From assembly GCF_030269925.1 (NCBI RefSeq), contig NC_085107.1:13268001-13332000 (forward strand): a stretch of 64,000 bases of DNA, read 5' to 3'. This stretch comes from Bombyx mori. Taxonomy: Eukaryota > Arthropoda > Insecta > Lepidoptera > Bombycidae. Position 1 is the first letter of the stretch, and each line of letters opens with the position of its first letter. The notes below the pieces were generated by a model that saw only the letters and a list, made by a program, of their open reading frames with translations, had not been told where the DNA came from and searched no databases. A program made the translations under genes and the position numbers. Shown piece after piece: positions 45,901-56,029 of the stretch.

Positions 45901-48081
45901 TGGGATGAAGAAGTAGACTCTGAAACTAAAAGAGATTGGTTAGAGATGAGAAACAACTTAAATTATTTAAAGGAAATTAAAATACCACGCTGGTTACTTA
46001 TTACTAGTGATGTCATAGAAGATGTGTCAATACATGGATTTTGTGATGCATCAACAATTGCATATGGAGCAGTTGCTTACCTGAGAGTCAAAACTTACAA
46101 TAATGAATATAAAACTATGCTGATAGCAGCGAAGACTAGAGTCGCACCTGTTAAACCAGTCTCACTGCCCCGTTTGGAACTGTGCGGTGCGGTGTTATTA
46201 TCAAAGCTCTTGAAACACATCAGTCGTGCTACACGGATACCAAGGAAACAAATCTTTGCTTGGACAGATTCTACCATAGTACTATCATGGCTTACTGGAG
46301 ACCCGACGAGATGGCAAACATTTGTGAGAAATCGTGTAGTAACAGTGCTTGACAATATTGGAAATGCATGGTATCATGTACAGTCTCAAGACAACCCTGC
46401 AGACATAGCATCAAGAGGAATGCTTCTTTCAGATCTCAAAGAATTTAGTTTATGGTGGAACGGCCCTAAATGGCTCACCCATGAAGAAATATTGATGTCT
46501 CGCGGAGATAATATTTCTACTGACCTAGAGTTGAGAAGAACAATTATCAATACAAACATAAAAATAGACAATAATCATAATGAAGGAAATTATATACACA
46601 ATCAATTTGAAAACTTTAACAACTTGATGGAACTACAAAGAACTATTGTGTACTGCAAAAAATTCTTGAATTTTAAACGAAGTAGCGATAACATTAGTAC
46701 AAAGTGCTTCAGCCCACTGGAGTTAACAGAGGCTCTTGAAACATGTGTGCGGTTAGCACAACATAATGATTTTGAACATGAAATCCACGATTTGTTACAA
46801 GGGACTGGAGTAAGTAATCGAAGTGTACTGAAGAATCTCAATCCTTATCTAGACAAGAAAGGTCTTCTCAGAGTAGGCGGTCGATTACGAAATGCGGAAA
46901 TGGAAAATGACGCTAAATATCCTATGATCATAAGTCATAAGAACCCCATTGCAACATTGATAGTTAGTGATGCACACTTGAAGACACTTCATGGAGGACT
47001 CCAACTCACAATGAATTTTGTTAGATCAAGATTCTGGATCATAAGAGTAAAATCATTAATATCAGCTACAATACATAAATGTTTAATATGTGCAAAGCAG
47101 AAGGCTAAGGTCCGACACCAACTCATGGGAGACTTACCTGCAGCACGAGTAACACCCACTCGTCCATTCCTACACTCAGGAGTAGATTTTGCAGGCCCAC
47201 TACAGATTCTGGTTTCCAGAGGAAGAGGCATGAAATGCACTAAGGGATACATATGTATATTTATATGCATGTCAACTAAAGCAATCCACTTGGAACTGGT
47301 TGGAGATTTAAGCACCGAGTCATTTTTAGGATGTTTTAGAAGATTTGTTGCCAGAAGAGGTCGATGCTCCCACATTTGGAGTGATCAAGGTACAAACTTT
47401 GTAGGAGCCAGTAAAGAATTAGCTAAAATGTGGCAAGAAGCAAAATTAAGTATACCTGAAGATTTAATAAACATTTTAGCTGAAGATGGAACCCATTGGC
47501 ACTTTAACCCACCTTATAGCCCAAATTTTGGAGGTTTATGGGAAGCTGGGGTGAAATCTATAAAATATCACTTAAGAAGAATTCTTGATAGAACACTTAC
47601 CTTTGAAGAGATGTCCACCACACTGTGCCAGATTGAAGCCTGCTTAAACTCACGGCCACTATGTCCAATAGATCATAATGATATTGACAATTTAAATGTA
47701 CTTACTCCTGGACACTTCCTCATTGGAGAAGCTCCAATCAATATACCTGAACCAGATCTTAGCCAAGTGAATGTAAACAGACTGTCTAGATGGCAACATA
47801 CTCAGAGGATACTTCAAAACTTTTGGCATAAATGGAAGACGGAATATCTCACACGTTTACAACAAAGACCTAAATGGTTAACTTTAAAGGATGAGTTTAA
47901 AATTGGAGAAGTGGTTCTGATTAAGGAAGATCACCTTCCTCCGGGTAAATGGGCCTTAGGTCGCATAGTTGAAAAATATCCTGGCTCTGATAACATCTGT
48001 AGAGTTTACAGCTTAAAATGTTGTGGTAAATTGATTAAGAGATCCATTAGTAGACTGTGTAAATTGCCAATTAATGAATAA
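42919..48081 (+). CDS. BEL/Pao Gag-Pol polyprotein, intact
   Basis: 1720 codons from ATG at 42919. Order: DUF1759 Gag (QLPTFTGHYDDWPTYNDIF, about 120-140); zinc knuckles with CYNCLLPGHPVFKC (about 358); aspartic protease ALIDQGSQANFI (about 450); reverse transcriptase with CFIADIEKMYRQI (about 780), FGTASAPFLAVRTL and the catalytic WMDDLLSG (about 863); RNase H (GFCDASTIAYGAV, WTDSTIVLSWL); integrase H2C2 zinc part then HSGVDFAGPL (about 1420), IWSDQGTNFVG (about 1487) and GGLWEAGVKS (about 1538); and DUF5641 at the end. It makes virus-like particles and copies and inserts the element. No envelope gene is present. The second and third residues of the YVDD box are changed to WMDD. Confidence 0.97.
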   Translation: MSKITELINILEEKADLILKCTTNIKKCPKTRMTKGYVETRLNTIEDYWQIFKETHDTLVKSLTKEKRSDILYFKENVYSNIEELYMDTTSDLKDTLSNFVQTADTPTPIKQQDLNIKLPHIQLPTFTGHYDDWPTYNDIFTSLVHHNITLSKVQKLHYLKASVADEAASLLKHISVTESNYEQAWDILKQRYGNKKLIVNSLLRRLFQQPKINTPNAIQLKRLLDTTTECLSSLQNLNLPVESWDLIIIYIIVQRLDPETHKAWEEYSFHRNSEDLPTWQEMKNFLDCKFRTMELVTYTPQTKELKSYKQKTFQISTTEKICIKCKENHTLCHCEEFIKLLPDERIGFVKNKNLCYNCLLPGHPVFKCRLRISCRICGKRHHSLLHKTINGLETNYKQVEDTNIQPGPIKDNDADVAILSHMATKRSTALLATALITVKNSTGHYTVLRALIDQGSQANFISERAAQLLKVKGTPTKGTITGVGSTQTEVNLAVQLEILSRYQCNFKLNVEAYVMPSRLTTYLPSTTIADSTLTWSHLKGLKLADPTFNQPGRVDMLLGVEVYAAILKNEIIRGPPGSPCAQHTSFGWILFGKVHNDIEERKITVMHHHMDFDELLHTLWELDCDNQRKLTQEEELCENIYYENVRRDNEGRYIVKLPFKSDVILSTEGNTRDIALRRLTQLERRLQRDMKLKTEYTKVMQEYIELNHMEEVPEEELGKPSVYLPHHAVVKDTSETTKVRTVFNASSMGSNNVSINDELLVGPQLQEDMRSLVMRWRLKRVCFIADIEKMYRQILVTKQDADYQRILWRIDPNFKVKDYRLLRVTFGTASAPFLAVRTLQQVAEDEGKDFPEAARMIKEDFWMDDLLSGNDTVSEAIESARNVSDILNRGGFKLQKWSSNSIEFMKNISPTERSTLINVDMNLGGTVRTLGLSWNIGDDVLQYNLNLPEVPLTITKRSILAEIQRLFDPLGWIAPALLPGKLIIQRLWLKRLTWDEEVDSETKRDWLEMRNNLNYLKEIKIPRWLLITSDVIEDVSIHGFCDASTIAYGAVAYLRVKTYNNEYKTMLIAAKTRVAPVKPVSLPRLELCGAVLLSKLLKHISRATRIPRKQIFAWTDSTIVLSWLTGDPTRWQTFVRNRVVTVLDNIGNAWYHVQSQDNPADIASRGMLLSDLKEFSLWWNGPKWLTHEEILMSRGDNISTDLELRRTIINTNIKIDNNHNEGNYIHNQFENFNNLMELQRTIVYCKKFLNFKRSSDNISTKCFSPLELTEALETCVRLAQHNDFEHEIHDLLQGTGVSNRSVLKNLNPYLDKKGLLRVGGRLRNAEMENDAKYPMIISHKNPIATLIVSDAHLKTLHGGLQLTMNFVRSRFWIIRVKSLISATIHKCLICAKQKAKVRHQLMGDLPAARVTPTRPFLHSGVDFAGPLQILVSRGRGMKCTKGYICIFICMSTKAIHLELVGDLSTESFLGCFRRFVARRGRCSHIWSDQGTNFVGASKELAKMWQEAKLSIPEDLINILAEDGTHWHFNPPYSPNFGGLWEAGVKSIKYHLRRILDRTLTFEEMSTTLCQIEACLNSRPLCPIDHNDIDNLNVLTPGHFLIGEAPINIPEPDLSQVNVNRLSRWQHTQRILQNFWHKWKTEYLTRLQQRPKWLTLKDEFKIGEVVLIKEDHLPPGKWALGRIVEKYPGSDNICRVYSLKCCGKLIKRSISRLCKLPINE

Positions 48082-48482
48082 CTTTCATTAAACTTAAAAT
48101 TTGGTTACTTTATAAACTTTATTGTTTTGTTTTTACTTAATTAAACTTAAGTAAATCTATAAATATATTTAATACAAATAGTTAACATTTAATTGGCAAT
48201 AATGGATAAAGGATTGGTCAAGAAGGATGTTTAAAAAATATATATTTATTCATGTAAAGTTAATGATACATTAAGAATGACCTAATGTTCATAAAATTCA
48301 CCTATTTATTATAGGTTGTTTTGTACTCTCTGATTTGTATTTTGAAATCTGATTTATGTTTGATATTGTAAATTCTAGTAATTTGTTTGGTTAAACTCTT
48401 GGAGCTTATCAGAATGAAAATTTACAATTTTGCTATGATTTACTGTATGTTTCTCAAAAACTTCGTTTTTGGGGGGGCGGTA

Positions 48483-48653
48483 TGTTGAGTTGGGTAATCT
48501 ATGTTATAGGTATAATCTGTGTCATTGCATTTTTTCCCTCCATTACTGCTGCAAATTTTATACAAATTGTTTGTCTCTAAAAAGTTACGTTTAATAAATT
48601 CTATAAAACTATCCAAGTTATTATTTAAATACGACAAAGTGGGTGAACAAACA
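48483..48653 (+). repeat. BEL/Pao 3' LTR
   Basis: 171 bp, partner of the LTR at 42678, preceded by a polypurine tract GGGGGGGCGG. Confidence 0.95.
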
Positions 48654-48658
48654 CGTAC

Positions 48659-49965
48659 AATTGCTTATATAAATAGCACCCATTTTGAAGGCACACACAT
48701 AAACATATATCTATCTCGTTCTTACTCAGCACTTTAACTCGCAGGAAAACAATATAACAGTATTTCAGTGCGTACATAAAATGAAACATGAATATACGTA
48801 AATGTCTCCGTCTCCGTCTAATGAGGCCGAAAATCCGCCATGTTTAGCGCGCCAAATGTCATTGTTACGTCAGTTCGGCCGTCTGTTTTGGGTTGTACAT
48901 TATTTATTGACTTTGATATCGATTTAATATGATTGCTTATATAAAATTTCTAATTTTATCATGCTTAAAACGTACAAAAATAATAATTAAAACATATTTT
49001 ATAGGATCTCAAGAAAGTCGATGCCCCAAAACTATTATCTATATATATTTAAATTCATTATGGAGCCCTCATCCGAAACATAGATTATACACTTAATATA
49101 TTTGAATCCGAAATATCGGACACCATTTTTCGGTCGGAATCTATTCATCATGACACTAATCATAAATACCTCTTTAAAATATGTCATCAAAACATATTTA
49201 GACATTCTGTTTAGATATTTCGGGAAAAAGGCTACCGACAAAATCTCTTCGGAACTATTTAAATAAAATAGTTTTATTCCGAAGTGAGTAAAACACTATT
49301 GTAAATTCGTTAAATATTTATTAATTAAGTGATTTTAGAGAGGAAGTCACAAGGAATGACGTTTGTAATTTCATTAACGAATAAATGTTCTGTAGGTGTT
49401 TTTTTTTATCAGGCGGTCCCTTGATAAGTTTAAAATTTGCGTGCGGTGCGGTAGTGCGGTGCACCTTCCTTGGGATGCGCTGCGGTAGTGTGTTACGGAC
49501 TTTAGAGTCAGCAAAACAATTAAAATAGATTGTAATAGTCTAAGAAAAACACGTATTCAAAATACGATAACATTCAGCATGCTAGAAATGGGCAGATGGC
49601 ACTGTACTACGCCATATCTTTATGTTTTGCGGCAAACGACAACTTTATAAAATCAGTGTAGCAAATTTTAAAAATCGTCATATCGCTTACTTGGCAAATT
49701 TGAAGCACGAACTCGTCTTAGATTTCACATAATATCTAAATCACATCATCTTTGCACATAACAATATACTTACTTCCTATTAAAGTATAAATTCTACAAA
49801 TACATTCACTCAACAATATTTAAAATAAAATGAGCCAAGAACGTTTATCGAAAAAACCTACTAACATTAAAATCTTCTGGGCAGCACTAAAACCGCCATG
49901 TTTTGTGGCCAGATGACGTCACAGTGGCACGAATTTTTTGTTGACGTTTCATTTCCATAGGTTTC
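48659..49965. other. No gene recognised
   Basis: AT-rich sequence in intron 2 of the piggyBac gene. No motif recognised. 49430-49500 is GC-richer (GCGTGCGGTGCGGTAGTGCG). Confidence 0.3.
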
Positions 49966-49967
49966 CT

Positions 49968-50042
49968 ACTTCAGTGTGACAGACAGACAGCGAAGTCTTA
50001 GTAATAGGGTTCCGTTTTTTTCCCTTTGGGTACGGAACCTTA
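49968..50042 (+). repeat. Dispersed lepidopteran repeat, right half
   Basis: GTGACAGACAGACAGCGAAG, AATAGGGTTCCGTTTTTTTC and GGGTACGGAACC are the usual end of the same repeat as 42411. The 7.3 kb between halves holds a BEL/Pao element and unknown sequence. Confidence 0.6.
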
Positions 50043-51599
50043 ACAAGTATTTAAAATTGAATTTCCATTAAAAACAAAATACTAACGCGCAACTTGTCGA
50101 CGGCCTCTGTTCAACAGAAGACCGCGGGCACCCCCTTCCTCTACCTCGTACCCTTCCTTTTCGTGAACCACCACGTATGGGAACACTCGAACGACCTCCG
50201 CCAGTGCGCACGCCTGTTGCTCTTGCACTGCCTCCCCTCACCCGCAAACTTCTCTCACTATTAAAATCCAATCAAAAGCGCAACTTAAGCCACATGCAGT
50301 TAACTGGGTGCAGGAAAAAGACATTCAAATTAGTTTTAAATAAAGCGCAAGTGCAAAAGAATAAAAAAAGAAAGAAATAAAAAAAAAGTTTTTCAAAATA
50401 GTTTTTCAAAGCAAACCAAACACCATATAAAAGTAGATCCAAAAGTCTTATGCATATTATGATAGCGAGCGAACAAAATGGCCGCGTTGCCCGAAATAAC
50501 CTAACTGTCATCGTCCCGGTCCGGTCAGTGGAGGGACGCGTGGTTTTTTATTCGATATTTCTCTAATTAATGAAAGATTTGAATAAATTTACAATTTGGA
50601 AAAGGTTAATAGTTAAGTAATTAATTCATTGTTTCTATAAATTACACAAATCTACCAATATTTGGTGCTAAATGAATGGTTTGTTTGGCCGACATGAGCG
50701 TGTGCTAAGCCTGAGTAGGTGTTAGATATCAATGTTTTACCACGAAAAGCGTGTCACAACACGTACAAAAACAAAGAAATATGCTTATTACATACCTTTC
50801 CATCGCTTTTTCAAAACTTTATCTCGTTATACTGTCGTCAACCACTTAAAACACTTGAAAATAGACGCACAAACACTTCCAACTACTCCGCGTTAGCAAG
50901 TCCGGAACAATGAGTTTTTTTTTTCTTAAAAACATATGTAAGTTTACCTAAGAAAGCGTCTATATTCTGTCTTTGTTTAACGTTCTAGCAGTTGTATGCG
51001 TTAGAACAGTGCAGAACGTGTTTTAAAGTGCGCTTTTCGAATGAAAGCAGCGGCATCAAATTACTGACCGTTCCGGTCGCCTGCCAGCTAAGCGTTATTT
51101 TATCATGAACGGTGCGGGAGGCTGCCACCATGGCACATTTTTTCCGATGGCGTCTGCCATAGGAAGGGGTAATAAGATAGTTGATAGACAGTTTTGTATA
51201 AAATTATCACTCTAAAACAAATAAATAAATAATGATGTAGTTATATAATGCTTAAAAGTATGAGAAGCAGACATAAAAAAAATATCCAAACTCAAGAAAA
51301 AAGAAAAAGTAAAATCCACATCAAGCAACTATGTTGAGGATACTCAACACAAGCTAATCGAAGCTTTGTTTACCTATAATCGATCTTTGTTGAGTGGACT
51401 TAACACTTTTGTCTGAAGTCTGTCATAGACTTCCTTTATGATTTGAACACTTGAAAAATAAATTAAAACACAATTTACATATACGTCAACTGATTTACAT
51501 AGTATTTTTCACATTTTATGTATATTAAACTATTTCAAAGAAATTATTTACCTGAACGACACGAAGATAGTTCGGCCTGGTCGCCATCTTGACCCACTA

Positions 51600-52888
51600 C
51601 GAGGGCGGCACTGAAATTTTCGGGAATTAACGAAGTGACACAACATTACTATTTAAAAATGTATTTATTGCTTTTCGAAGTATTCTCCGCGAAATTTGAC
51701 ACATTTTTCCATACGATGGAACCAATCATTGAAGAAACCATTCCATTCGGAAGTTGGGGTCTCCAAAATGGCCGTTTTGTAGGCGTCCACAGCTTCTTCA
51801 GGTGATGAAAATCTCTGTCCACGCAATTTATTCTTTATTTTAGGGAAAGTATAGAAATCATTAGGGCTTAGGTCGGGGCTGTACGACGGATGGTCTAATA
51901 ATTCTATGTTTTCTTGCTCTAAAAACTCTTTTGTTCTGTGCGCGGTGTGAGAACTCGCATTGTCGTGATGGCGGATGATGCGGCGGTTGCAGTTCTCTTT
52001 ACGGAGTTCAGAAACGACCTGTGGCAAACACATGCTAGCATACCATTCTGCATTAACCGTTCTTTGTCCCTCAAGAGGAATAGTCGTAACGTGGCCGGTT
52101 TTGGAGACAAACGTGGCCACCATTTTTTTTGCAACACTCCGTGAACGAACAATTTTTGTTGGCTTTAACTCATTTTCGAACACCCAAACTCGTGACTGGT
52201 TTTTTGTTTCGGGTTCGTACGCGTATATCCAGGATTCGTCACCTGATACAATGTTGTATACAGCATTTGAGGATCCTGCGTGGAATCTTTCGAGAGTTCT
52301 GACGCACCAAGTAACGCGAGCCGCTTTTTGCTCTTCACAGAGCGAATGCGGTATCCATCGGGAAACAGCTTTTTTACACCTAATTGTTCATGCAAGGTTA
52401 TTTGTATTTGACTCATGCCAAAGTCTAAAGTTGCCTGAATTTCGCGGTATGTCACATGTCGATCTTCCTCAATCAGCTTACGCACAGCATTAACGTTTTC
52501 TTGGGTGACTGCAGTTTTTGGACGACCTTGACGAGGATCATCACTGAGCTTGACACGTCCACGTTGAAACTCAGCAAACCAGCGATAAATTGTGGTTTTG
52601 GATGGGGCTTCATCACCAAATGCAGAAATCATCCGGTCAACACGCTGTTTTTGTGTTAAACCACTTCGAAAGTCATAATAAATCATCGCTCTTAAATTTT
52701 CTCGAGTCAATTCCATTTTCTCAACGACTAAACAAGTTTGACAAAACCTCGTGACAAGACCGAGAATCTTTTTTTAAATAAATAAATGGTATTCGATTTT
52801 TAAAACCAAGGAGTTTTCAATTAAAAAGATTTTAATATGACAGGAACAGTGGAAATATTCCATTCCCGATACTTTTAGTGCAGCCTAG
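51600..52888 (-). mobile_element. Mariner element (DD34D), near full length
   Basis: Imperfect TIRs: left CGAGGGCGGCACTGAAATTT and its inverted counterpart AGTGCAGCCTAG with ATTCCCGA at 52862-52888, flanked by TA. About 1.29 kb. Confidence 0.85.
51665..52716 (-). pseudogene. Mariner DD34D transposase, one frameshift
   Basis: Starts ATG at 52716 (MELTRENLRAMIYYDFRSGL). It has the paired helix-turn-helix (QATLDFGMSQIQITLHEQLG). A one-base loss in TTTCCCG near 52370 shifts frame; the rest is open in the new frame: GDESWIYAYEPETKNQ (first D), RIIRHHDNASSHTAH (second) and YSPDLSPNDFYTFPK (third), ending TAA at 51665. Second and third D are 34 residues apart. The first 115 and last ~225 residues look normal. 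Confidence 0.9.
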
Positions 52889-52889
52889 T

Positions 52890-53045
52890 ATTGTCAAAAA
52901 TTGTGTTGCTACGCGGTAAAAATACAAAATGCGTAAAAATAGATAGTATGATATATTACCAATAATTGCAATATTTATCGAAAAACGCACAGATAACTTG
53001 TTTTTGATTTTTTAATCAGATTGTTAAGTACGCTAAACAGACTCA
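52890..53045. other. Spacer, no features
   Basis: AT-rich. Confidence 0.3.
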
Positions 53046-53047
53046 AA

Positions 53048-54320
53048 TTATTCGTTAACGAAACATGCATATCTGAACTTATCTAAGCACGTAATTTTTT
53101 TAGGAGCTCCATACATAGCGAGGAGAAAGCGAATTTCGTTGGTGATAACTTCTTGTGGAGTTGAATTACTCTTTTTAAAAACTTTAGCACACTGAACTAA
53201 ATTTTGTTTTTCAAACATTTTAAAAACAGTTGTTTTACCTCTCCTGAAAAATGCAGATGTTGAATCACAACCATGTAAAAATAGTGCATGATTTTGACTA
53301 CTTTGCAAAACTGTTTGATGAATATATTACAGATTGTTGTTGAGCTTTTCCAGGTTTTAAGAAAAAAAACGTTTTTTCGATTGGAGTTCGAGCAGTGAGT
53401 AACACGAGTAAGTCTAATCTTCACCTACAACAATAGTTGTATTTGTTGAATTGAATTGCTCTATTGCTATTTCAATTATCATCACATCAGCATCATTATT
53501 GACTTGTTTTGATATATTTTCAGCAGTAATTTTTTCTTTCAACATTGAAATGAATCGAGATTTATTGTGAATATTCGCAAGAATTTTTGGTTGACTGGTA
53601 GAAATTGTCATAGATTGATCAAATAAAATATCAGAAGATGAAGATGTTGCTGAAGTTCTACGACGTTGTTCTGCGGCTTAAATATTTCTCGTAAAGTCAT
53701 TGTACCCATCAAATACGACAGTAACTCTGGGACCAAAATGTCGACGTAATGTATTTATCCAAGATAACGCTGAATGTTTCTTCGCTATCCCACACAACGC
53801 GGTGTAATAAATATCCTCCATCAATGATGTATGTCGCATTTATGTTGTTAATATCAATCGTAAATGGCAGACTTTTGTGTTTTACGCATCCCAATGTCAT
53901 CAAACAATGTTAAAGGGTAAGGAGCCAGTTCATACTCAAAATATTTTTCAATTTAATCTTGAAATGCCGCTGTAATACTCATTCGTTGGAACAATAATAC
54001 AGGTATAACTGGTACTTTTTCATCGTGAACTTTTATGGTGCTATTCATTGCTAAAAGAGGGACTACTTTGTCAGCACATTTTAATTTGATATTATTAAAT
54101 GTTAGTCCTGTTATTTTCGACATAGAGTTAAGCCCAACTTCACGAGCTTTATAACAATTAATTTTACTATCACCAACGATACCACTTGCAATAGATACAA
54201 TTTTATCAACCTCTGGAAAAGGATCATGCGTGGAGAACCATTCAAGAAGTTTCCGTAAATCTTTAGCATATTTTTTGCTCGTGAATCATTGGCGTGAACA
54301 TGCTGCTCGGTCGTATCCAT
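53048..54320 (-). pseudogene. TE-associated insect gene with possible PIN/FEN-like nuclease domain, broken
   Basis: The minus strand gives VHANDSRAKNMLKIYGNFLN (about 54300), NATYIIDGGYLLHRVVWDSE (about 53830), FLANxHNKSRF-like ILANIHNKSRFISMLKEKIT (about 53580), NNDADVMIIEIAI and TIVVGED (53490-53420), then HALFLHGCDSTSAFFRRGKT and FKMFEKQNLVQCAKVFKKSN to 53048. DGG, NDADV and VGED-D are spaced like acidic residues in PIN/FEN-type nucleases; the family is widespread in insect genomes, function unknown to me. Several frameshifts. maT copy 2 lies just beyond 54390. Confidence 0.5.
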
Positions 54321-54391
54321 TCTAACATTACGAGATCTTTTAACCTTTCACAAACTGTATTCATAGCATGCATACTATAATACTATATATA

Positions 54392-55703
54392 CCTAGTCAG
54401 GTCATAACTATTGTCACACAGTAAAAACTTTTCTTTTAGAATACTGGCCACAAAAAAGTTTATTGAATTCGAATTTCGAATTGTTCATAAACATAAAAAT
54501 GTATACTTTATAGAATTTTACTCATTTTTAAATAAGGAGTGGACGCTTAAAGAAGACCGTGTTGCAGTTATTGCGTTGCATCGTAGCGGTTACGCGCCAA
54601 TTCAAATTTTTAACATACTGAAAATTTTGAATATAACCAAAAGATTTGTTTATCGTACCATCAAACGATACAATGACGACTCTAGTGTAGATGACAGGTC
54701 AATAAGTGGTCGTCCTCGGTCTGTTAGGACTCCAGCAGTGATAAAAGCTGTGAACGCGCGAATTCAAAGAAATCCTAAACGTAAGCAGAAACTGTTGGCC
54801 CTTCAGATGGGTTTAAGCAGAAACACCGTGAAAAGGGTATTAAATGAAGACTTAGGGCTTCGGGCATATCGAAGAAAAACAGGAAATCGTTTGAATGCTC
54901 GTCTAATGGACCTGAGACTGAAGAGATGCCGCGCTTTGTTGAAGCGGTACGCGGGAAAAAAATATCGGGAAATTCTTTTTTCGGATGAAAAAGTTTTTAC
55001 CGTAGAAGAGAGCTACAACAAACAAAATGATAAGGTGTACGTACGCACACAGTAGTGAAGAAGCGAGCAACCGTATTCCGCGTGTCCAGCGAGGTCATTT
55101 TCCATCCTCGCTCATGGTATGGTTGGGAGTTTCTTATTGGGGCTTAACAGAGGTACATTTTTGTGAGAAAGGTGTAAAAACGAATGCAGTTGTGTATCAA
55201 AATACAGTCCTGATGAACCTTGTGGAACCTGTTTCTCATACCATGCTCAATAAAAGGCACTGGGTATTCCAACAAGATTCGGCGCCAGCTCATAGAGCGA
55301 AGAGCACACAAGACTGGCTGGCGGCGCGTGAAATCGACTTCATCCGGCACGAAGACTGGCCCTCCTCCAGTCCAGATTTGAATCCGTTAGATTACAAGAT
55401 ATGGCAACACTTGGAGGAAAAGGCGTGCTCAAAGCCTCATCCCAATTTGGAGTCAGTCAAGACATCCTTGATTAAGACAGCCGCCGATATTGACATGGAC
55501 CTCGTTCGTGCTGCGATAGACGACTGGCCGCGCAGATTGAAGGCCTGTATTCAAAATCACGGAGGTCATTTTGAATAAACTTTAGTGTCATAAGAATCTA
55601 TGTTTTGTTAAGTTCATTTTGGTATATGAATGGTTACATAATAAATAAACTTGTTTCAATTATTTTACATTAAACATGTGACAGAATTTATGACCTGACT
55701 AGG
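54392..55703 (+). mobile_element. maT-family (DD37D) element, copy 2, TSD TA
   Basis: Same TIRs as copy 1 (CCTAGTCAGG ... CCTGACTAGG), TA at 54390-54391 and 55704-55705, 1312 bp. Confidence 0.95.
54538..55578 (+). pseudogene. maT transposase copy 2, lost start and 4-bp insertion
   Basis: Nearly identical to copy 1. The start ATG is changed to AAG (54535-54537 region, AAATAAGGAGTGG against AAATATGGAGTGG), though the frame stays open upstream. A GTAC duplication at about 55040 (GTGTACGTACGCACAC) shifts the frame. Beyond it all motifs continue: VFQQDSAPAHRAKS and SSSPDLNPLDYKIWQHLEEK, with the TGG that copy 1 lost. Confidence 0.95.
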
Positions 55704-55789
55704 TATATATAATTTACTTATGACACTCTCTTTCGTACTTCTCCCTCGAGCAATACCACCATTTGTCTTCATTGCTTTCATCATTGACT

Positions 55790-55930
55790 GCTCAGTCACC
55801 TGCGTACCGCTTCAGTAGTTGTTTCGATTTTACCACCCTATTCTCTTTTAAATTATCAGTTAAGAAATGACCAGTACGTCTCTTATAGGCTGCAAGTCCT
55901 AAGTCATCTTTTAAAGTTTGTCATTAAGTT
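55790..55930 (-). pseudogene. Mariner/maT-type transposase fragment
   Basis: The minus strand reads DDLGLAAYKRRTGHFLTDNL and VVKSKQLLKRYAG, resembling residues 110-150 of the maT protein in this window but clearly diverged. It lies immediately beyond copy 2. Confidence 0.6.
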
Positions 55931-56029
55931 GTATCAACTTAAATAACTTTTATTTAGTGCTTATCTCAGTATTTCTGGTGTTGTTGTATTCGTACACTGG
56001 CCCCAAGAAACTGTGCATTGCCACAAATG

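Larger units (their letters stand above)
42678..48653 (+). mobile_element. BEL/Pao LTR retrotransposon, complete, young
   Basis: Two 171-bp LTRs (42678-42848 and 48483-48653) look identical base for base. They begin TGTTGAG and end AACAAACA, with a perfect 5-bp target duplication CGTAC at 42673-42677 and 48654-48658. A primer site follows the left LTR and a G-rich polypurine tract (48470-48480) precedes the right LTR. It holds one intact open reading frame. Identical LTRs and no lesion mean recent insertion. Confidence 0.97.
38477..50803 (-). pseudogene. Six-exon chimeric gene ending in a piggyBac transposase
   Basis: Minus-strand exons in phase: 50803-50796 (ATGGAAAG), 50257-50087 (RGG-rich, VRGGSARATGVRTGGGRSSV), 42269-42183 (IEDLPAGEPIEQALTERSKR), 42079-42005 (YEPDGEDIPVILSSPAIPPS), 41895-41753 (NYRFLYMAAVVLCRHINVCV) and 40225-38477. 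Each border has GT-AG and reading phases agree (2,2,2,2,1). Exon 6 is acidic, then piggyBac (DDE_Tnp_1_7): NMALDESLLQWKC, LWMDNFYNSPALA, NICMGGVDKKDQM, then a C-terminal zinc finger (CKVCGKR ... CVGCDKPVCVFTCF). TGA at 39879, a frameshift near 39245 and TAG at 38684 disable it. PiggyBac genes are usually intronless, so exons 1-5 look like a host or captured leader. Intron 2 holds a split repeat and a BEL element. Confidence 0.65.

Noticed and set aside
43059..47375. Minus-strand open frames of 60-190 codons in the BEL element
   Set aside because: They are shadows of the 1720-codon polyprotein with no motifs of their own.
50068..50271. RGG-rich frame as a stand-alone small protein
   Set aside because: The acceptor at 50258 and donor at 50086 fit neighbouring exons in phase, so an internal exon is the better reading.
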